Assembly: GCA_012295275.1 (NCBI GenBank)
Contig: CM022673.1
Location: forward strand, 16,865,310 to 16,929,309
Length of the DNA: 64,000 bases
Direction of reading: 5' to 3'
DNA from: Chrysomallon squamiferum
Lineage: Eukaryota > Mollusca > Gastropoda > Neomphalida > Peltospiridae
The notes beneath the pieces were generated by a model. The model had not been told where the DNA came from and ran no database searches. It saw only the letters and a program-made list of their open reading frames with translations. Shown in pieces: positions 24,235-37,204 of the stretch. The position numbers were made by a program, and so were the translations under genes. How positions within the stretch are numbered: position 1 is the stretch's first letter; every line of letters starts with the position of its first letter.

Positions 24235-24395
24235 TGCTGACATAATGTTACAAGATCTTTGTCTGTGGTGTTGGGGTTAAGGCCTCGGATATACAAATTG
24301 GTTTTACTTAAGGACTCTCCCGATAGACTCTGGTTGCTCGACTGACTCGATGTGGTGTTTGGGCTGGCTGCAGGCATGTTGCGAGTTGGGAAACT
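24235..24395 (-). CDS. RBMS/shep-like RNA-binding protein, exon with Ser/Asn-rich linker and start of RRM1
   Basis: This 161-bp internal exon encodes 53 codons plus two bases. It opens in phase 0 after a pyrimidine-rich acceptor (ttctttttgcag) with [12 protein letters not shown]. It continues through a Ser/Asn/Gln-rich disordered linker and then [15 protein letters not shown], which holds the RNP2 strand of an RRM, followed by [14 protein letters not shown]. The [11 protein letters not shown]...TTD.DLV.LCQ pattern is characteristic of RBMS1/2/3 and Drosophila alan shepard. These are single-stranded nucleic-acid and AU-rich RNA binding proteins that control mRNA stability and neuronal gene expression. 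The donor is CA|gtgagtg, with A rather than G at the last exon base. It leaves phase 2, which the next exon completes as Gln then Phe-Gly. The gene runs on the minus strand. Sure of the family; not sure which paralogue. Confidence 0.9.
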
Positions 24396-27300
24396 CTGCA
24401 AAAAGAACACATCACATTTAGTAACCAAAATCAAAATCACAATGAGCAAAACAATATAGATTCTGAAATCATAAACACACAGAGTAACAAAATGTTTCAA
24501 TGTAAATATGAAATAAAATCACTAGATTTCTCTGGGAAGTAATCTTCAAACAGAAAAAAAAACAAAATAAAAAATAAAGGTAAAACAAATTTTTAAAATT
24601 TAAAAATTAAAATCTGTATACCAATACTGGAAACCATAAGAAAAAAACAATATAAAATTTATAAATTCAAATATACATTAAAGATAACTGAAAACACAAC
24701 TAAAACACTTAATGTTAGTTTAAAAGTTTCTACACATACAGAGGTGCAGCCAGACACACAATGAGACACACATACAAATATGCATTGTCACACAAAAACA
24801 CACAAACATGTAGATAAACATTCATACAAACACAGTGACATACATAAGTTTAAAAAGAAAGCTGTAATACAATTCTTATTCAAAATTTTTTTTTTTTTTT
24901 TTTTTATATTGACTGCTTTCAAACTGGTTTTGTCTGTATGTGCATGTTGTCTAAATGTTTGTGAAAAATGTGATAGAACAAGTTAATTGAGTGATCAGTT
25001 AGTGTCCAGTGTAGAAAGACAAAATGTCTGCAGGATAACTGGGGTGATCCATCAACGACCATGGCCAGATTGTTACGCAGGCAACCAGCAGCAAAATAAA
25101 ACCAGATATTTCACCTCCAGCAGTGTTTATCACAATGTAATGTTGCTGTTTATGATGACTATTGTGACTGTTGTGATATTGGTAATGATAACTGTGATGA
25201 TGGGAATGATGACTGTGATTACAGTGAATAATGACGAATGATGATAATGATGATGATAAAAATAATTTTTAAAAGAAGAAATGAAAATAAAGAAAAATAT
25301 ATTATTTTTTGTTTGTTAAAATTAACAGACACTGAAATATTGAAAATGATAATGACTGTTAAAGTAAGAAACAAGATATATATATAAATATAGTATTTTT
25401 AAAATATATATTAAAAAGGTACTGACATGTAGAGACAGACACCAAGACAGATAAGTTGAGTAGGTACATAAAAATAGGAATAATCAATGAAAAGTTTGAA
25501 CAAGTTTGACAATATTATGTGTGACTCATCACTTATTTACATAAACTACTAATTAGTCAACATCTAATTAGCATATATCTATCCTACATTTTTAATAATA
25601 AATTCTATATTTTACAGTAAGAACAAAACACTTTCTAAAACATCACACATCTACATCAACTATTTATTTTTTCATATAATGTTAAGTCAATGTAATAAAA
25701 AGAAAAACATTTTTTACAATCCTCTAAGAAATAAAGAATAACAGAAAAACTCATTGCAATATAAAGAAAAATACCATTATTGTATAGAGAATTTAAAAAA
25801 AAGAACACACACACACAAAAAAAAAAAATCATTGGAATAAAAACTGAACTGAAAAAACAAATGATGTCTACAGATGACAATGAACTGAATAAGTTACAGA
25901 TTAAACATACAAACTGAGAGGACTGCCGCTTTCCACTTTGTTAAGTAGCAAATCACTGAGTGACTGTTAGGTAAGCACAGACTAATGGACGCATGTCACG
26001 CTTTGTTTGAGAGCAATGTCTGTCCACTTTGCACAGACCAGCTGTATGTGTTCAGTGTAAAAGTCTTAATGAAAATACAAATACACCTGTCTGGTCGGGA
26101 TTTAATTTTCTAATTATATATATCTGACTGATCAATAACAAATCAATCAGTCACTGATTACATAGGTTCAGATATATCTGTCATGGATGCATAGTTGAGT
26201 AAATACAAGACTGACTGTCAACTACATTATTTTACAAGCACAGAGAAAGTATATACCAAGGTGTAAGATATTTCTGGTATGAAACGAATGTAACATACTG
26301 GCAAAACTGAACAATTTTTGGTATAATGATACCTTGTCACAGTTAATTATAATGGTGCCATAATTTAAAATTCTGCCTATTACCAGAGAAGATATTTCTG
26401 TTATAATGATACCTCAGAACACGTATTTATCATTTTTGCCTGTAATAATCATCAGTAAAAATATGTATGCTTTTCTTAACTATTTTAAAACATGTCTTTG
26501 GCTGGAAAAGGAAACAAATCATCAGAGCCAAGTCAGCAAATCTGTTCTAGCTTTTTCATCCTCCACTGTTTGGCTGAGAAAATAACTGAAATAACTTACT
26601 AATGCTGTGTATTAAACGTGTTATATACATGTAGTATCATTCGCTCAGTTATCCAACAGGTCTTGCTGTCATACACTGTTTATTGTATATCTCCTGGCTT
26701 TATCTTCCATGTGAAATGTTCAAGTGGACATCACCAAACACCCTTCATATCAAGTGTTTGCCCTTATCTTACCTGTGGATGGTAAAAACACGTCTGATCT
26801 TGTACAGCTGTGAAAAGGGCCTGGGTGTAACCATTCGACAATCCTACAAATAATTATTTATTGGAACCAAATTTAAACTGACACATATCAAGGTTATATG
26901 TATGGACCAACGAAACCTGATATGTCAGAAGACTAAATAGCCAGGTTGTGTTTTAAAAAACTTGATAGTTAATTCACAATAACAATAGGCTTTAAAACAC
27001 AGCCAAGTGTTGAGGAATCTACCACTCTGATTTATCTACGCACCTATCATTATGAGAGGTATTACACTGTCTGATATTCAAAAGGAGTGGATGCATAATA
27101 AAGTGGAAACACTCACTCAGTGGGATTGGGGGGTGTTTATTTCAGTCAAGCAGGCTAAAACTTTATACACCAGTATAACAACAACAAGATCTGTAGTGTT
27201 ATTTATTTCTGCCTGTATGCTAATTTATTTTATTACAGTCCTTTTTACAGCAATAAAAATAGTTCATTCACAAGTACAGAAAGGGGAATCTTTTAAAAGA

Positions 27301-28794
27301 TGAAGAAGAAAAAAAAAAGAATCATACATTTTAAAAATTTGATCAGACAAAACAAAACAAAACAATTTAAAGAAAACAAATGGATATAAATAACAGAAAG
27401 AAAAGAAGACAATAATAAAGTTAGAAAACTGCCAAAACTAATATAACTAAACCAAGTAATAGATTCAAATGATAAAAATAGCATAGCTATTATCTGTTAT
27501 ATTAATTAAACAATATCACAGCATGAAGTATTTAGTTGTAACATCTGTCTGCTTGTATGATATATTCTGTATATCATTCTTTTTGTCAACACTTTCGTAT
27601 GAAACAGTAATGTCCATTTTTAATAAAGATCAGTCCACATCTTCCTAAATCCTAAAATATTTTCATTTCCAAAGTTTTGTTCCTATTTGCTTTTCCAGTT
27701 TAAATAATTTATCCACAACCCCGACTTTTAATTTGTCAACATCCAGCCAAATAGTTAAGATATTTGGAAAACAAATTGAATGTTTACTCTTCCGACTTCT
27801 CGTACTTAAAGCAGCCATGTTAATATTTGTTTGTATCCTTTCAGCTGGTCCATTTCACTTCCTTCATCACTGGAGTCACAGGCTCAATGATTATAGCTCT
27901 CAGTCTGAGCTGTGATCTGACATAAGATCAATCCTCATTAGTACTCCCTGTTGGACAACTTCACACTGCAGTGATGACTTCCTTATCAAGCACTATGCTT
28001 TCATGTTTGTACAAGGGTACATGCAAAATATTTCATGTGCTAATAGATGAAGAATAATATATGGTGACAACTTAGAACTGACGTCTAATAACCATTAAAT
28101 TTACTGTATTGATGAGTCATTCATTCAGTGACAATGAAAACATCAGGAATAGTCTGTGAAAAAGTTAGAAAATTTTATATTATTTAAGAATGATTATTGC
28201 GTTATCTGTATTGTAACTTTAAAATTCATAACAGTTATTTAATATTTCATGGAATATCATCATACCACGTTTTGCAGTTGGCAGGTATTGTTTAATAATG
28301 CTTTAGCAGCAGGGTACACCATAATTCATCTACAGTTTAGAAATGCCTGTAGATCTTAAAACAACATTTCTTGTTTCTTACTGAATCCACAATCTCACTA
28401 GTCTTTTTGCTTCCATCAGTCCACCACAGGCATACTTACACAAGTGTCTAACAGAAACAGCAAAATCAAGCAGAATCCACCGGCCTGCATTCCTAACAAG
28501 CATTACACTGTTTGTGGACAGGGAAATGGGTGGGAAGTGCAATGTCAGCATGAAAAGTACATAAAAATGAGCTAATTTAGCTCAAACAGACCCAGTTACA
28601 ATAATATTTTTCCTAACACTTCAAAGAAAACATTGAAAAAAAGAAGAAAAGAGAGGAGCCATCCTATACCAATAGTCACATTCAATAAACAAGCACAGAC
28701 TAATCAGCCTTCCACACAGGTGAGACTGTCAACATGATCAGATGGAAAGAAGAAGAAGGTGAATTCAGATATTTGTATTATTCTCACTTTAGCT

Positions 28795-28920
28795 TTGTGG
28801 ACAAGTGGCAATACCTGCAGGTTAGACTTCTGGACTCAACAGTGATTCAAATGAAAAGAAGTTATAAATGACCTTGTAAGGACACTTCCATTTAGTTTAC
28901 TATTAACAGCTGTAAGGCTT
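28795..28920 (+). mobile_element. Decayed tRNA-SINE
   Basis: The A-box-like run gtggacaagtggcaatacct and the B-box-like agtgattcaaatg are followed by gaccttgtaaggacacttcc. The last resembles the same SINE central domain as the copy near 32 kb. Confidence 0.5.
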
Positions 28921-29159
28921 TAAAAACAAAAACAAAATGTATAAATTTTTATGATAATAATATTATTGGAACATGTATCATATCTTGAACAGCCTGTATT
29001 ACTCTGCAACCAAGAACTAATAAGTAAATGTGATGATTTCTTTTTGTAATACTCCTGTAGTTAGAAAATCTTGTCCGTATTGCACTTTCATTTTAATTAA
29101 TCAGGACTTGATACAGACTTAATGGATTAAGAAATGATCCTACCTGTTTATTACTATAA

Positions 29160-29490
29160 TCCAGTGCTATGTTGATACTGTGTTAACCATAACAGCTATA
29201 AAGCAGTGGCATACTGATAGCCATAAACCTTAGTACCATCTAGCATCCACAAATCCTAGCACCATCCTAACAAGAATTAATTCTTCAACCATCCTAACAT
29301 CCTAGAATTATGCTGATAGGCATAAACCCTTTTAACTCTCACTGGCATCATAAATCCTAACACCCCATAATGTCCATAACCCTAGCAGCATGTGATAAGG
29401 ATTGTCATAACCCCTAGTTAATAGTTATAACCACCAGCACCAAACTAATAGATAGCCATAACCTTTAGCACCATATTGATAGTCATTAAG
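29160..29490. repeat. Decayed ~35-bp tandem repeat
   Basis: Variants of 'tgatagccataaac' followed by 'cttagcaccat' recur about nine times with irregular spacing (for example at about 29215, 29305, 29395 and 29450). The copies are too diverged for an exact unit. Confidence 0.65.
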
Positions 29491-31499
29491 CCTACAGTAA
29501 AACAGTGTGTAAACTTCTATGACATGAGAAGCAGGCAAAAACACTTTGCCAGTCAACTGACAATTTCTTTTTTCTTTGATTTTTTAACAAAACAATTCAA
29601 CCTAATTAAGTAGCCAGGAAGTTTTGTTGTGTTGAAAAAGACAAATTCATCTTTATCTTTGTCAGTCAGCTAGTTGATAAAGATCAATAAATGTAAAAGC
29701 AAGGATGTCTCTGAAGTAATGCACTTGTGAAGTGGATACTTTGTCAGTTCACAGCTGGTGGCTCTTCATGTCCTCTGATCATCTCAATTTACATCATTTG
29801 TGGTCCCTGATCATTTCAACTCTGTCACCATGCAACCAAGTTTAATACATTCAAACACTGACCGAGACAGAAATTCTTTGTTTTTGCATGTTTCAGACTC
29901 ATTAGTAAGAGAAAACAGATTCGTGTGTTAGTGTTGCAGCTCTGATATGCAACCAGGCTGTAATAAAATATTTATTGTCAATGTCCGGTAACTTAAAAGG
30001 ATTTGGATGCTGCTTGAATGAATAAATGAATATTTGTTTTAATGGTACCTCAACACATTCTGATTTCAATCAATATCAAGCCTTGAATGTGGTTCTGTGT
30101 ATTAATGATATGAAAGGGGAAACCTGCTGTGTCTGCTTTCACTTGTAATGATTAACAACAAAGAGTGTGTAAAACCACCTTCCAGAAGACAGGAACACAC
30201 AGAGCTTTGAAGCACCTGCTAGTGTAGTCGCGTTGTCACAAAAACAATGTGTAGTGTACAAAGCTATCGTTTCATCATATAACAGATAAGATAAACAAAC
30301 TGATGAAGGATAATGAAAAACAATAACAACAACAACAATAATGATCAGAATAATAACAATGATAATAATGATAATGATGATGATATTGTAGTAGATGTAG
30401 TAATAATAAGAAGGACAAGATGACAAAGAAGAAAAAGAAGAAATTAGAATAAGAACAAATTAACAAATAAATGTTTTAACAGCCTGTAAAATCAATTAAC
30501 ATTTTCCTCACAACTTTTCTTTAAACATATTTTAATCATTAGCACCCAAAATATCTCACTTCTTTAAAACATAAATCTCATTTTACTCTGCCATTGCACT
30601 GAACAGTAATAACTTTTTTTTAACCTATCAACTTTAAATTGGTGACAAGATGGTTTGATGAAGAACATAAATGTTTACTCAATTTCTGAATTTGTTTTTT
30701 TGTTTAGTTTTTTCCCCCTCATTTTCTCATAATTATGTCCTCTTGTAATAAAATCTTTAGAGCTGACAGTTTTGTCTGTGTGAACATTATTTATTAATAG
30801 AAAAAAAAATGAAGACTAATTTAATAGAACTTGGAAGCAGGTAATTTTCTTTGTATTAAAGTGTGTGTCTTCTGAATGCTGCCAGATTTTATAACAGAAA
30901 TGTGTTAATTAATTTCCTCTTTCAAATTTAATTTTTTATTATTATTTTTTTTACACATGGGTATTATGGTTAATTTAATTTCTTTGGGGATCAAAAAAAA
31001 GAAGAAAAAAAGAGAACTGTAATGAATTACCTGTTGGAGTGATTTCTTTTAAAAAGTAGTCTCTATTGAAATATACAGGTAAGGTTAAAGTTAAATGTAA
31101 GAGGATATATAAAGCAAACAATAAAAATACAAGTAAGAATAAATTTACAGGTAAGACAAATATCTAAATTACAGGCAAATACCATTTTAAAATAATTTTT
31201 TATATAATCCCATTTTATGTTTTTAGAACCTGCTTATGCCAGTATTATAATATTTAATTCAACATTTTTTAGAAAATAATTTCTGATTAAAATGTGAATG
31301 TTAATGTATCTTAAATGTCAGACTGTTATAACATTAAGCAATATGGTTAAATATGTTTTAAAAAATAAATATAAATCTTTTGTTAAAAAAAAAAAAAAAT
31401 CAGTTGTAATGAGTGAAAAAAGGTATTGTTTTCAGTATATTTTTACAAAATATAAATTAATCACTTAAAATAATTGTTTTTCTTGTTTAAAAATCCCCA

Positions 31500-31850
31500 A
31501 GCAGGCCTCCCTAATTGTGTGAAAGATGGGAGGAGAGAGGGAATGTGTGATCTTGCACTGAAACATACCTAGCACAAAGCAGCCGTCAATGAAGCGTCAG
31601 TTAAATTGAAGGTTTCACTTTCAGGGTACCTGTAGAAAAATACCCACTAACCATTGGTTACGCAAGTTATTGGCCGGCCAGCTGTTTGACCATGAAATTA
31701 GCCCATTGTAGTGTGTGAGCTAACCGACTGACCAGACGTACTTAGCACTTAATATCAATTACGTAATAGATTATAGCTCATTCAGTGCGGCACTCCTCTC
31801 TAATTTGCCTATACACTAAAGGCATGAAGACTGTTTAAATACAAGTGGTA
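31500..31850. promoter_or_regulatory. Complex intronic island, candidate conserved non-coding element
   Basis: Non-repetitive, GC-richer sequence with ggccggcc-like and CpG-containing words (ttggccggccagct). It has the same ttacgtaa site (31759-31766, a PAR-bZIP-type palindrome) as the 0.6-kb island. No coding signal. Confidence 0.3.
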
Positions 31851-31924
31851 TCTTTTAATGCAGTGACATAAAAATTACAGTCAGCTTTCTCTTGGTGAGA
31901 CAGTGCAGTCAGTGTCCATAAATT

Positions 31925-32107
31925 AGCAGCTGAATGTAGCTGAATGGTTTGAATGCTTGACTCAAGGGTGCAGGATTGTAAGATCAACCCTCTCTTTTGA
32001 CTGTAGATTATTTTCCATTCAAGCCAAGGCCAATAACTGCTCTATAATAAAGGTCATGGTAAATGTGTCCTTGTATATTGAAAGATACTTTAAAAAAAAA
32101 AAAAAAA
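31925..32107 (+). mobile_element. tRNA-derived SINE with 3' conserved domain
   Basis: The head reads agctgaatggtttgaatgct...caaggg...gattgtaagatcaaccc (diverged A and B boxes). About 90 bp later, ggtaaatgtgtccttg...gaaagatacttt resembles the conserved SINE central domain (GTGTCCTTGGGCAAGACACTT type). A poly-A run of about 16 ends it. The spacing and tail fit a full-length but decayed SINE. Confidence 0.68.
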
Positions 32108-34540
32108 TTGCTATAACTATTCAAAGATTTCCATGAATCAGTTGCATCATGTTTCCTCTGTTTATATTAAATCAATGATAAATCAATCTATGTACCAGAT
32201 GGTACTCAACACTGGCTGGATGAACAGACTGGTTGACAAATAGGCAGGAAAAAAGGAAAACAAATTTCACCTAAAATACAGAGGACAAGAAAATTGTTTC
32301 AGTTAAAGATGGATAGATGGTTAGCTGGAAGATAGTATAGATGGGTAAATCCACTTATGCAAAATACAAAATAAACATTCAGTAAATATTAATAAAATGG
32401 ACCTGTAAATCTGTTGCATTCTTTTTCATTTATTTTCATTAGGTTTCTTAATGTGTTACCAGGCACTATGATTATTAATAAAGATTTAATTTTATTTTGT
32501 AAGTTTGTGTCCTCTCCCTACCAGGGCCCCTCACTTCAAGCCTCAGGGCAGTTTTGACTGGTGGGACAGCAAGATGCCTGACCGAATTAAGAGCACCATA
32601 CCTGGCAGTAACCCAGCGATGTTCATTTAGCACACCTGCTGTTATAATTACCTCAAACATCACACCTGTATAAGATACACAGGTGAAAATTGCATACGGA
32701 ATTCATTACGGTGCAACATTATCATACATTAAAAAATTTAACTCAAGATATATAAATTTCAGTGAAATTTTAAAACATTTCTGATTTGCTGTTGTTGTTT
32801 CAGCTATTCGTGTCTCTGCCTGCCCTGTCACTGATGTCCACGTACATAAATTAACCACGGTGCTGGCTGGGCACAATGCAGGATAAGTTCTGATTTTTCT
32901 ACGCAAGCTTTGCGAAGAAGAATGGTGAATTGAAACACTCTTGTGACATCAGCCTCGTGAAGAGATTAAACTTTATTTTCTTCACTTTAGACAATGATTT
33001 ACAGCATAAAGACTCTAATGACAACAAGAGATACAGAAAAAACCCAGTCCTGTCAAAAGTTATAAAAAAAAAAAAAAAAAAGAAAGAAGTGTTTTAGTCA
33101 AGTTCACAGGAGGTTAATAATACAGCATTCCTGAAGAGTTTTCTATTTCACGTTTGAAAAGCTCGCTGAACAAAGTGTGTCCAGTGGAGAAGTACCTGGT
33201 CGTCCCATCCTCAGACAGATTCAACTGTTAGCAAAAAAATCAAAAGAGTTTCTCTTTCTCTCTCTCTCCTTTTGTATCCAGTCCTAACAAATATGTACAC
33301 TTGAGAAATGATTAACTATTCTATATTTCAGAACGATATGGTGATGTCAATGAAGAAGCCATATTCAATAGACCCATGTTTGGTTTTTCAGCTATTTGTT
33401 GCTCACAATACGTGATAGAAGAACACTCTTGAGTTCACTTTGAACAGATTTACAGGACAATAACAATAAAGATGATGAAAATAATAATAATGATAATAAG
33501 AATGAAGATGACGGTGATGTCAAAAATATGGATAAATAATAACAATAATCGTAGTAAGGGTGATGATGATGATGATAATTTGTTATAGTGGTAGTAGTGA
33601 TGACAATAGCAACCACAACAGCATTAAAATAAAAATCAGACTATTTTACAGGCACTTGCAGACACGTTTTTCACCCAGAAACAAGAAATGAAATTTATCA
33701 GTGAACAAACAAGAGCCCATTCATTCAAAGAGTATTTATCTTCATGTTTCCTTGGTAACCATTCTTTGCAAGACCTGCTAATGTGGCTTAATGTGATATA
33801 TTTGAAATTTTGAACATAGATAATTTTACTGCATTAGGTTTTGGTAAATAAATCAATTTACTATAGTTTATTTATTTATGAATATTTTTTGGTACTTGTA
33901 TCATTAATGAGAATAAACAAACACATTAAGTAATTTAAACTTTAAAAAAAGTTTTAGAATATATACAGTGAAATATTTAAAAGAAAATAGTAACAACAAC
34001 AACAACCATTGTTGTACTACTACTACTACTACTAATAATAATAATTTTACACAATTCTTTTATTTCTCTAACAAAAATAAGTATTAAAAATTAGTAAAAA
34101 GAAGAAAAGGCAATGGTATTTTCAGCTGCTGTGTGACTATACCAGTCTGTACTGTCAGGTACAGGCAGGCTGCGAGTTTATCATTTCCACCTGAGGATGT
34201 AGCAGGTACTTGGTAAATTACAGGTGTGACCTGAGCTATACATTCCTCCCAGGATTACTAATCACTGGTGACTGTCCCATCATGTATTTTAACAGGTAAT
34301 GTTTCAGGTAAACAAACAAGCAAGTTTTAGGCTTGGTATTTAATATGACTGTTTAACTTTCTAGCATTTATCAGTTTGTAAAATGGCATTTTAGAAAAAA
34401 AAAAAAATAACAAATAAACAAATTAAAAAAACAATAACAAATCAACAATAAATAAATAAATAAATACATTTTAAGCTGATATCAGTTTCTTGCTCTGCAT
34501 TCAGTTTTTTCCAACTATGACCAATATATATATATATATA

Positions 34541-34541
34541 A

Positions 34542-34581
<40 letters not shown>

Positions 34582-34664
34582 CAACAATAACAATAATAAA
34601 TAAATAAATAAATAAACACAAATTTAAACAAATGTAAAAATTAAAAATTAAATAAATAAATAAA
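34541..34664. repeat. (AAT)n and (AAAT)n microsatellites
   Basis: AAT repeats (34541-34580) are followed by further AAT and AAAT runs to about 34664. They explain the Leu/Ile/Tyr-rich minus-strand ORF. Confidence 0.95.
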
Positions 34665-34860
34665 TAAAACAAAAAAAGAAAAAAGAAAAATGCGAAATTT
34701 AATCTCACTATTAAATTTTGATGTTGTTTTGTGTTATACATGCCTTACAGTTAAATATTTTTGCATTTGTAACAAAAAATATATAAATATATGTAAGGTA
34801 TAGAATTTACATTTTAAAAAATAATTGGTCCCTCTCACAGAATAAAGAAACAATTATATC

Positions 34861-34863
34861 AAA

Positions 34864-34914
<51 letters not shown>

Positions 34915-34917
34915 ATA
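34861..34917. repeat. (AAAT)n microsatellite
   Basis: An uninterrupted tetranucleotide run of about 57 bp. After a short gap it is followed by AAAC and then more AAAT repeats to 34951. Confidence 0.97.
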
Positions 34918-35924
34918 CATATATAAACAAACAAACAAACAAATAAATAAATATAGTTTTTATTTAAGACAAACTATGGTAGGTATCAAGGGAGTAATCA
35001 AATTTCACCCACATGCAGTATTTTGTTCTCAGCATGAACAGTAAATGACAGGTAATCATCCTTTTCAATGTTATGAATCGGCGAGGCATACGTTTTATAG
35101 ATTTACCAACTTCAAGTAGGTCATCAGCTTAAAGAATCAACATTACCTGTTTGTTCAGTTGTAACCAAACATCAAAGGCTAATTAAATTTCTAAGGTGGT
35201 TTTTTGGTGGTTTTTAAATTTATTTGTTGATAAAAAGAACTGAAACATTTGATATTAAGATTTAAAAAAAAGAAAGAAATAGAAAACCAAGTATTTAATT
35301 TCTTTGGCCTAACTGTTTTGAGAATACATAAAACAAAATATATTAACATTTTATTCTGGAATGGAGTAAAAAAAAAAAAAGGATAAGAAGAAATGAATAC
35401 CAAAACTGTAAAATATATATATATATAAAAATGAATGAAAAATGTAGACATAAATGTAGATTAAAAAATATACTAAAAAATAAATAAAAAGATTGTGAAA
35501 ATATGCAGAGAATGCTAAAACAATTTAAACTATGCAGAGAGTAAATAAAAACATTCAGCTGAACTATCAGTGTTCTGTTTTAGAGAAATATTCACAGAAT
35601 GATACAAAGTGAAATTTGAGTAAACGACTACCTGGTCAGATGACACCTGTCAACAGACATATATCTACAACCAGGTAGATCTACACCTGACAAAATCTGA
35701 AATAAACAAACTTGCCAAAATGTTGAAAAACTCAAGAAAAGAAGAAAAAAGAACAAGAAAATGTTGATAAACATTAAAATACTGACCATGACTGAGAGAA
35801 AACCACACTCAGGTATGATGGGTGACAACAGGTAAAATATCTACACTACCTACATGGGTCAGGTAAACACTCGATGAGAGAGAAGAGGGAAAAAAAAAAA
35901 AGAAAAAAAAAAAAGTGTACAGAC

Positions 35925-36053
35925 CTGTTGTAAATCGTCCATACGTCCACACTCACTAATGGGTGGTGAGCTTGCTTGCATTGCACATAATCCAGTGTGA
36001 GGTAAATCTACCAAATACACTTGGCCCTGCCTTATTGAATAGCACAGAGACAT
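35925..36053 (-). CDS. Candidate alternative first coding exon of the RBMS/shep-like gene
   Basis: On the minus strand an open segment runs from an in-frame TGA at 36188-36186 down to CAACAG|gtctgt at 35925. It contains ATG codons at 36053 (43 codons to the donor), 35981 (19 codons, MQASSPPISECGRMDDLQQ) and 35942 (6 codons). The donor is phase 0, as is the acceptor of the exon starting at 24395, so the two would join in frame as ...[12 protein letters not shown].... The segment lies immediately downstream of a CpG-rich patch, as expected for a promoter-proximal exon. Against it: the donor +3 to +5 bases are weak, the N-terminus is not one I recognise, and first exons are poorly conserved. The true start among the three ATGs is undecided. 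Inference only; transcript data would settle it. Confidence 0.42.
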
Positions 36054-36064
36054 TGCCTGGTGAA

Positions 36065-36290
36065 CAGGTACTGTCCGAAATGTCTGTCTGTCCTGGCTGC
36101 TGTCCGAGAGCCCCACTACTACAGGAGCATGTACGAGGATTGTGAGACCTGCGTCAAGTTGACTGGATAGCTGCCGTGTTCCACATCACAGCACGGAAAA
36201 GATCAAGTCAGGCTGGGAGTTGCTGGAGCGGGCGATCGCCAGCCACATAGACTTGCTACCGGGTCACGGGACAATGGGAAAAATAGTTGT
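36065..36290 (-). promoter_or_regulatory. CpG-rich patch, candidate promoter of the RBMS-like gene
   Basis: This stretch is visibly GC-richer than anything around it and holds a cluster of CpG dinucleotides (for example tccgaaa, tccgag, tacgag, gcgtca, gccgtg, cacgga, gcgggcgatcgcc, accgggtcacggg). CpG is otherwise scarce in the window. It ends in a palindromic gcgatcgc at 36232-36239. It sits just 5' (minus strand) of the candidate first coding exon, so a transcription start for an alternative isoform is a reasonable inference. I do not see a convincing TATA box. It could instead be a conserved enhancer. Confidence 0.4.
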
Positions 36291-36671
36291 GGTGGTTGAA
36301 ATAAAAAAACACAGAGAGATTGACACCATCTGAGAGAAAATAGTTGTATTTGTGAGGGAAAATGTTAATTTATTTGCTTCTCTGCAGTTCAGCATGAAAG
36401 GAGTAATTGAAAATGAGGTTTTGATGATGTTGGTTTATCTGATAAAGTGCATCTTGGAGTGTATAATTACATTTATGTTCATTGTGGATTTAATGTCCTC
36501 AACAGGGCTCCATAACTGGAGAACACAGGTGTCATCTGAACTACTTAGTAGTGTTTGTCTTATATTAAATAACTTTGTGTCTTATGTTATCTGTATGAAT
36601 AAGAATGTGTGTATATGTGAATATTAATGAGAAAGAAATAAACTGATATTCACACATATACATAGAGCTGT

Positions 36672-36790
<119 letters not shown>

Positions 36791-37204
36791 TGAGAGTACA
36801 CAATAATTAGATATTATTATTATTTAAACTCTGTTCTATGTTTAAAACACATAATAATCTTTTCCATTATTATAAATCCTATTTGACAATATTTAATTTA
36901 TATAAAGATTACACAGACTTAAAATGAGCAGAAAATCAGTTTAATGACTTATAAAAATTAATCTGAAAACAGTAATAAACAACTTGATGAAGTTTACATT
37001 TAAATGGTAATTATGATAATTATTAAGTTGTGCTGATATCAAAATTAATTATTCAAAGACTCATTTCATGGGCAAGACTATAAGTGATAACTTTCTATAA
37101 ACAGACTTCATCCAAATTAAAGTAGTTTTATAATATGCTGGGGATAAATGTTATTCAAAAAAGCAGTAACAGGTTTTAAATGATAATGTGCTTGAAGAAA
37201 ATCC

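Larger units (their letters stand above)
24396..35924 (-). other. Probable 11.5-kb first intron (if the 36-kb exon is real) or upstream region
   Basis: No coding exon is recognised. The region contains GAT-like low complexity (25140-25260, 30300-30420, 33460-33600), decayed tandem repeats (29160-29490), SINE-like copies (28795-28920, 31925-32107), and AATA/AAT microsatellites (34541-34925). Relatively complex islands occur at 27720-28010, 31500-31850 and 32500-32980. If the candidate first exon at 36 kb is rejected, this whole block is upstream or a longer intron. Confidence 0.5.
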
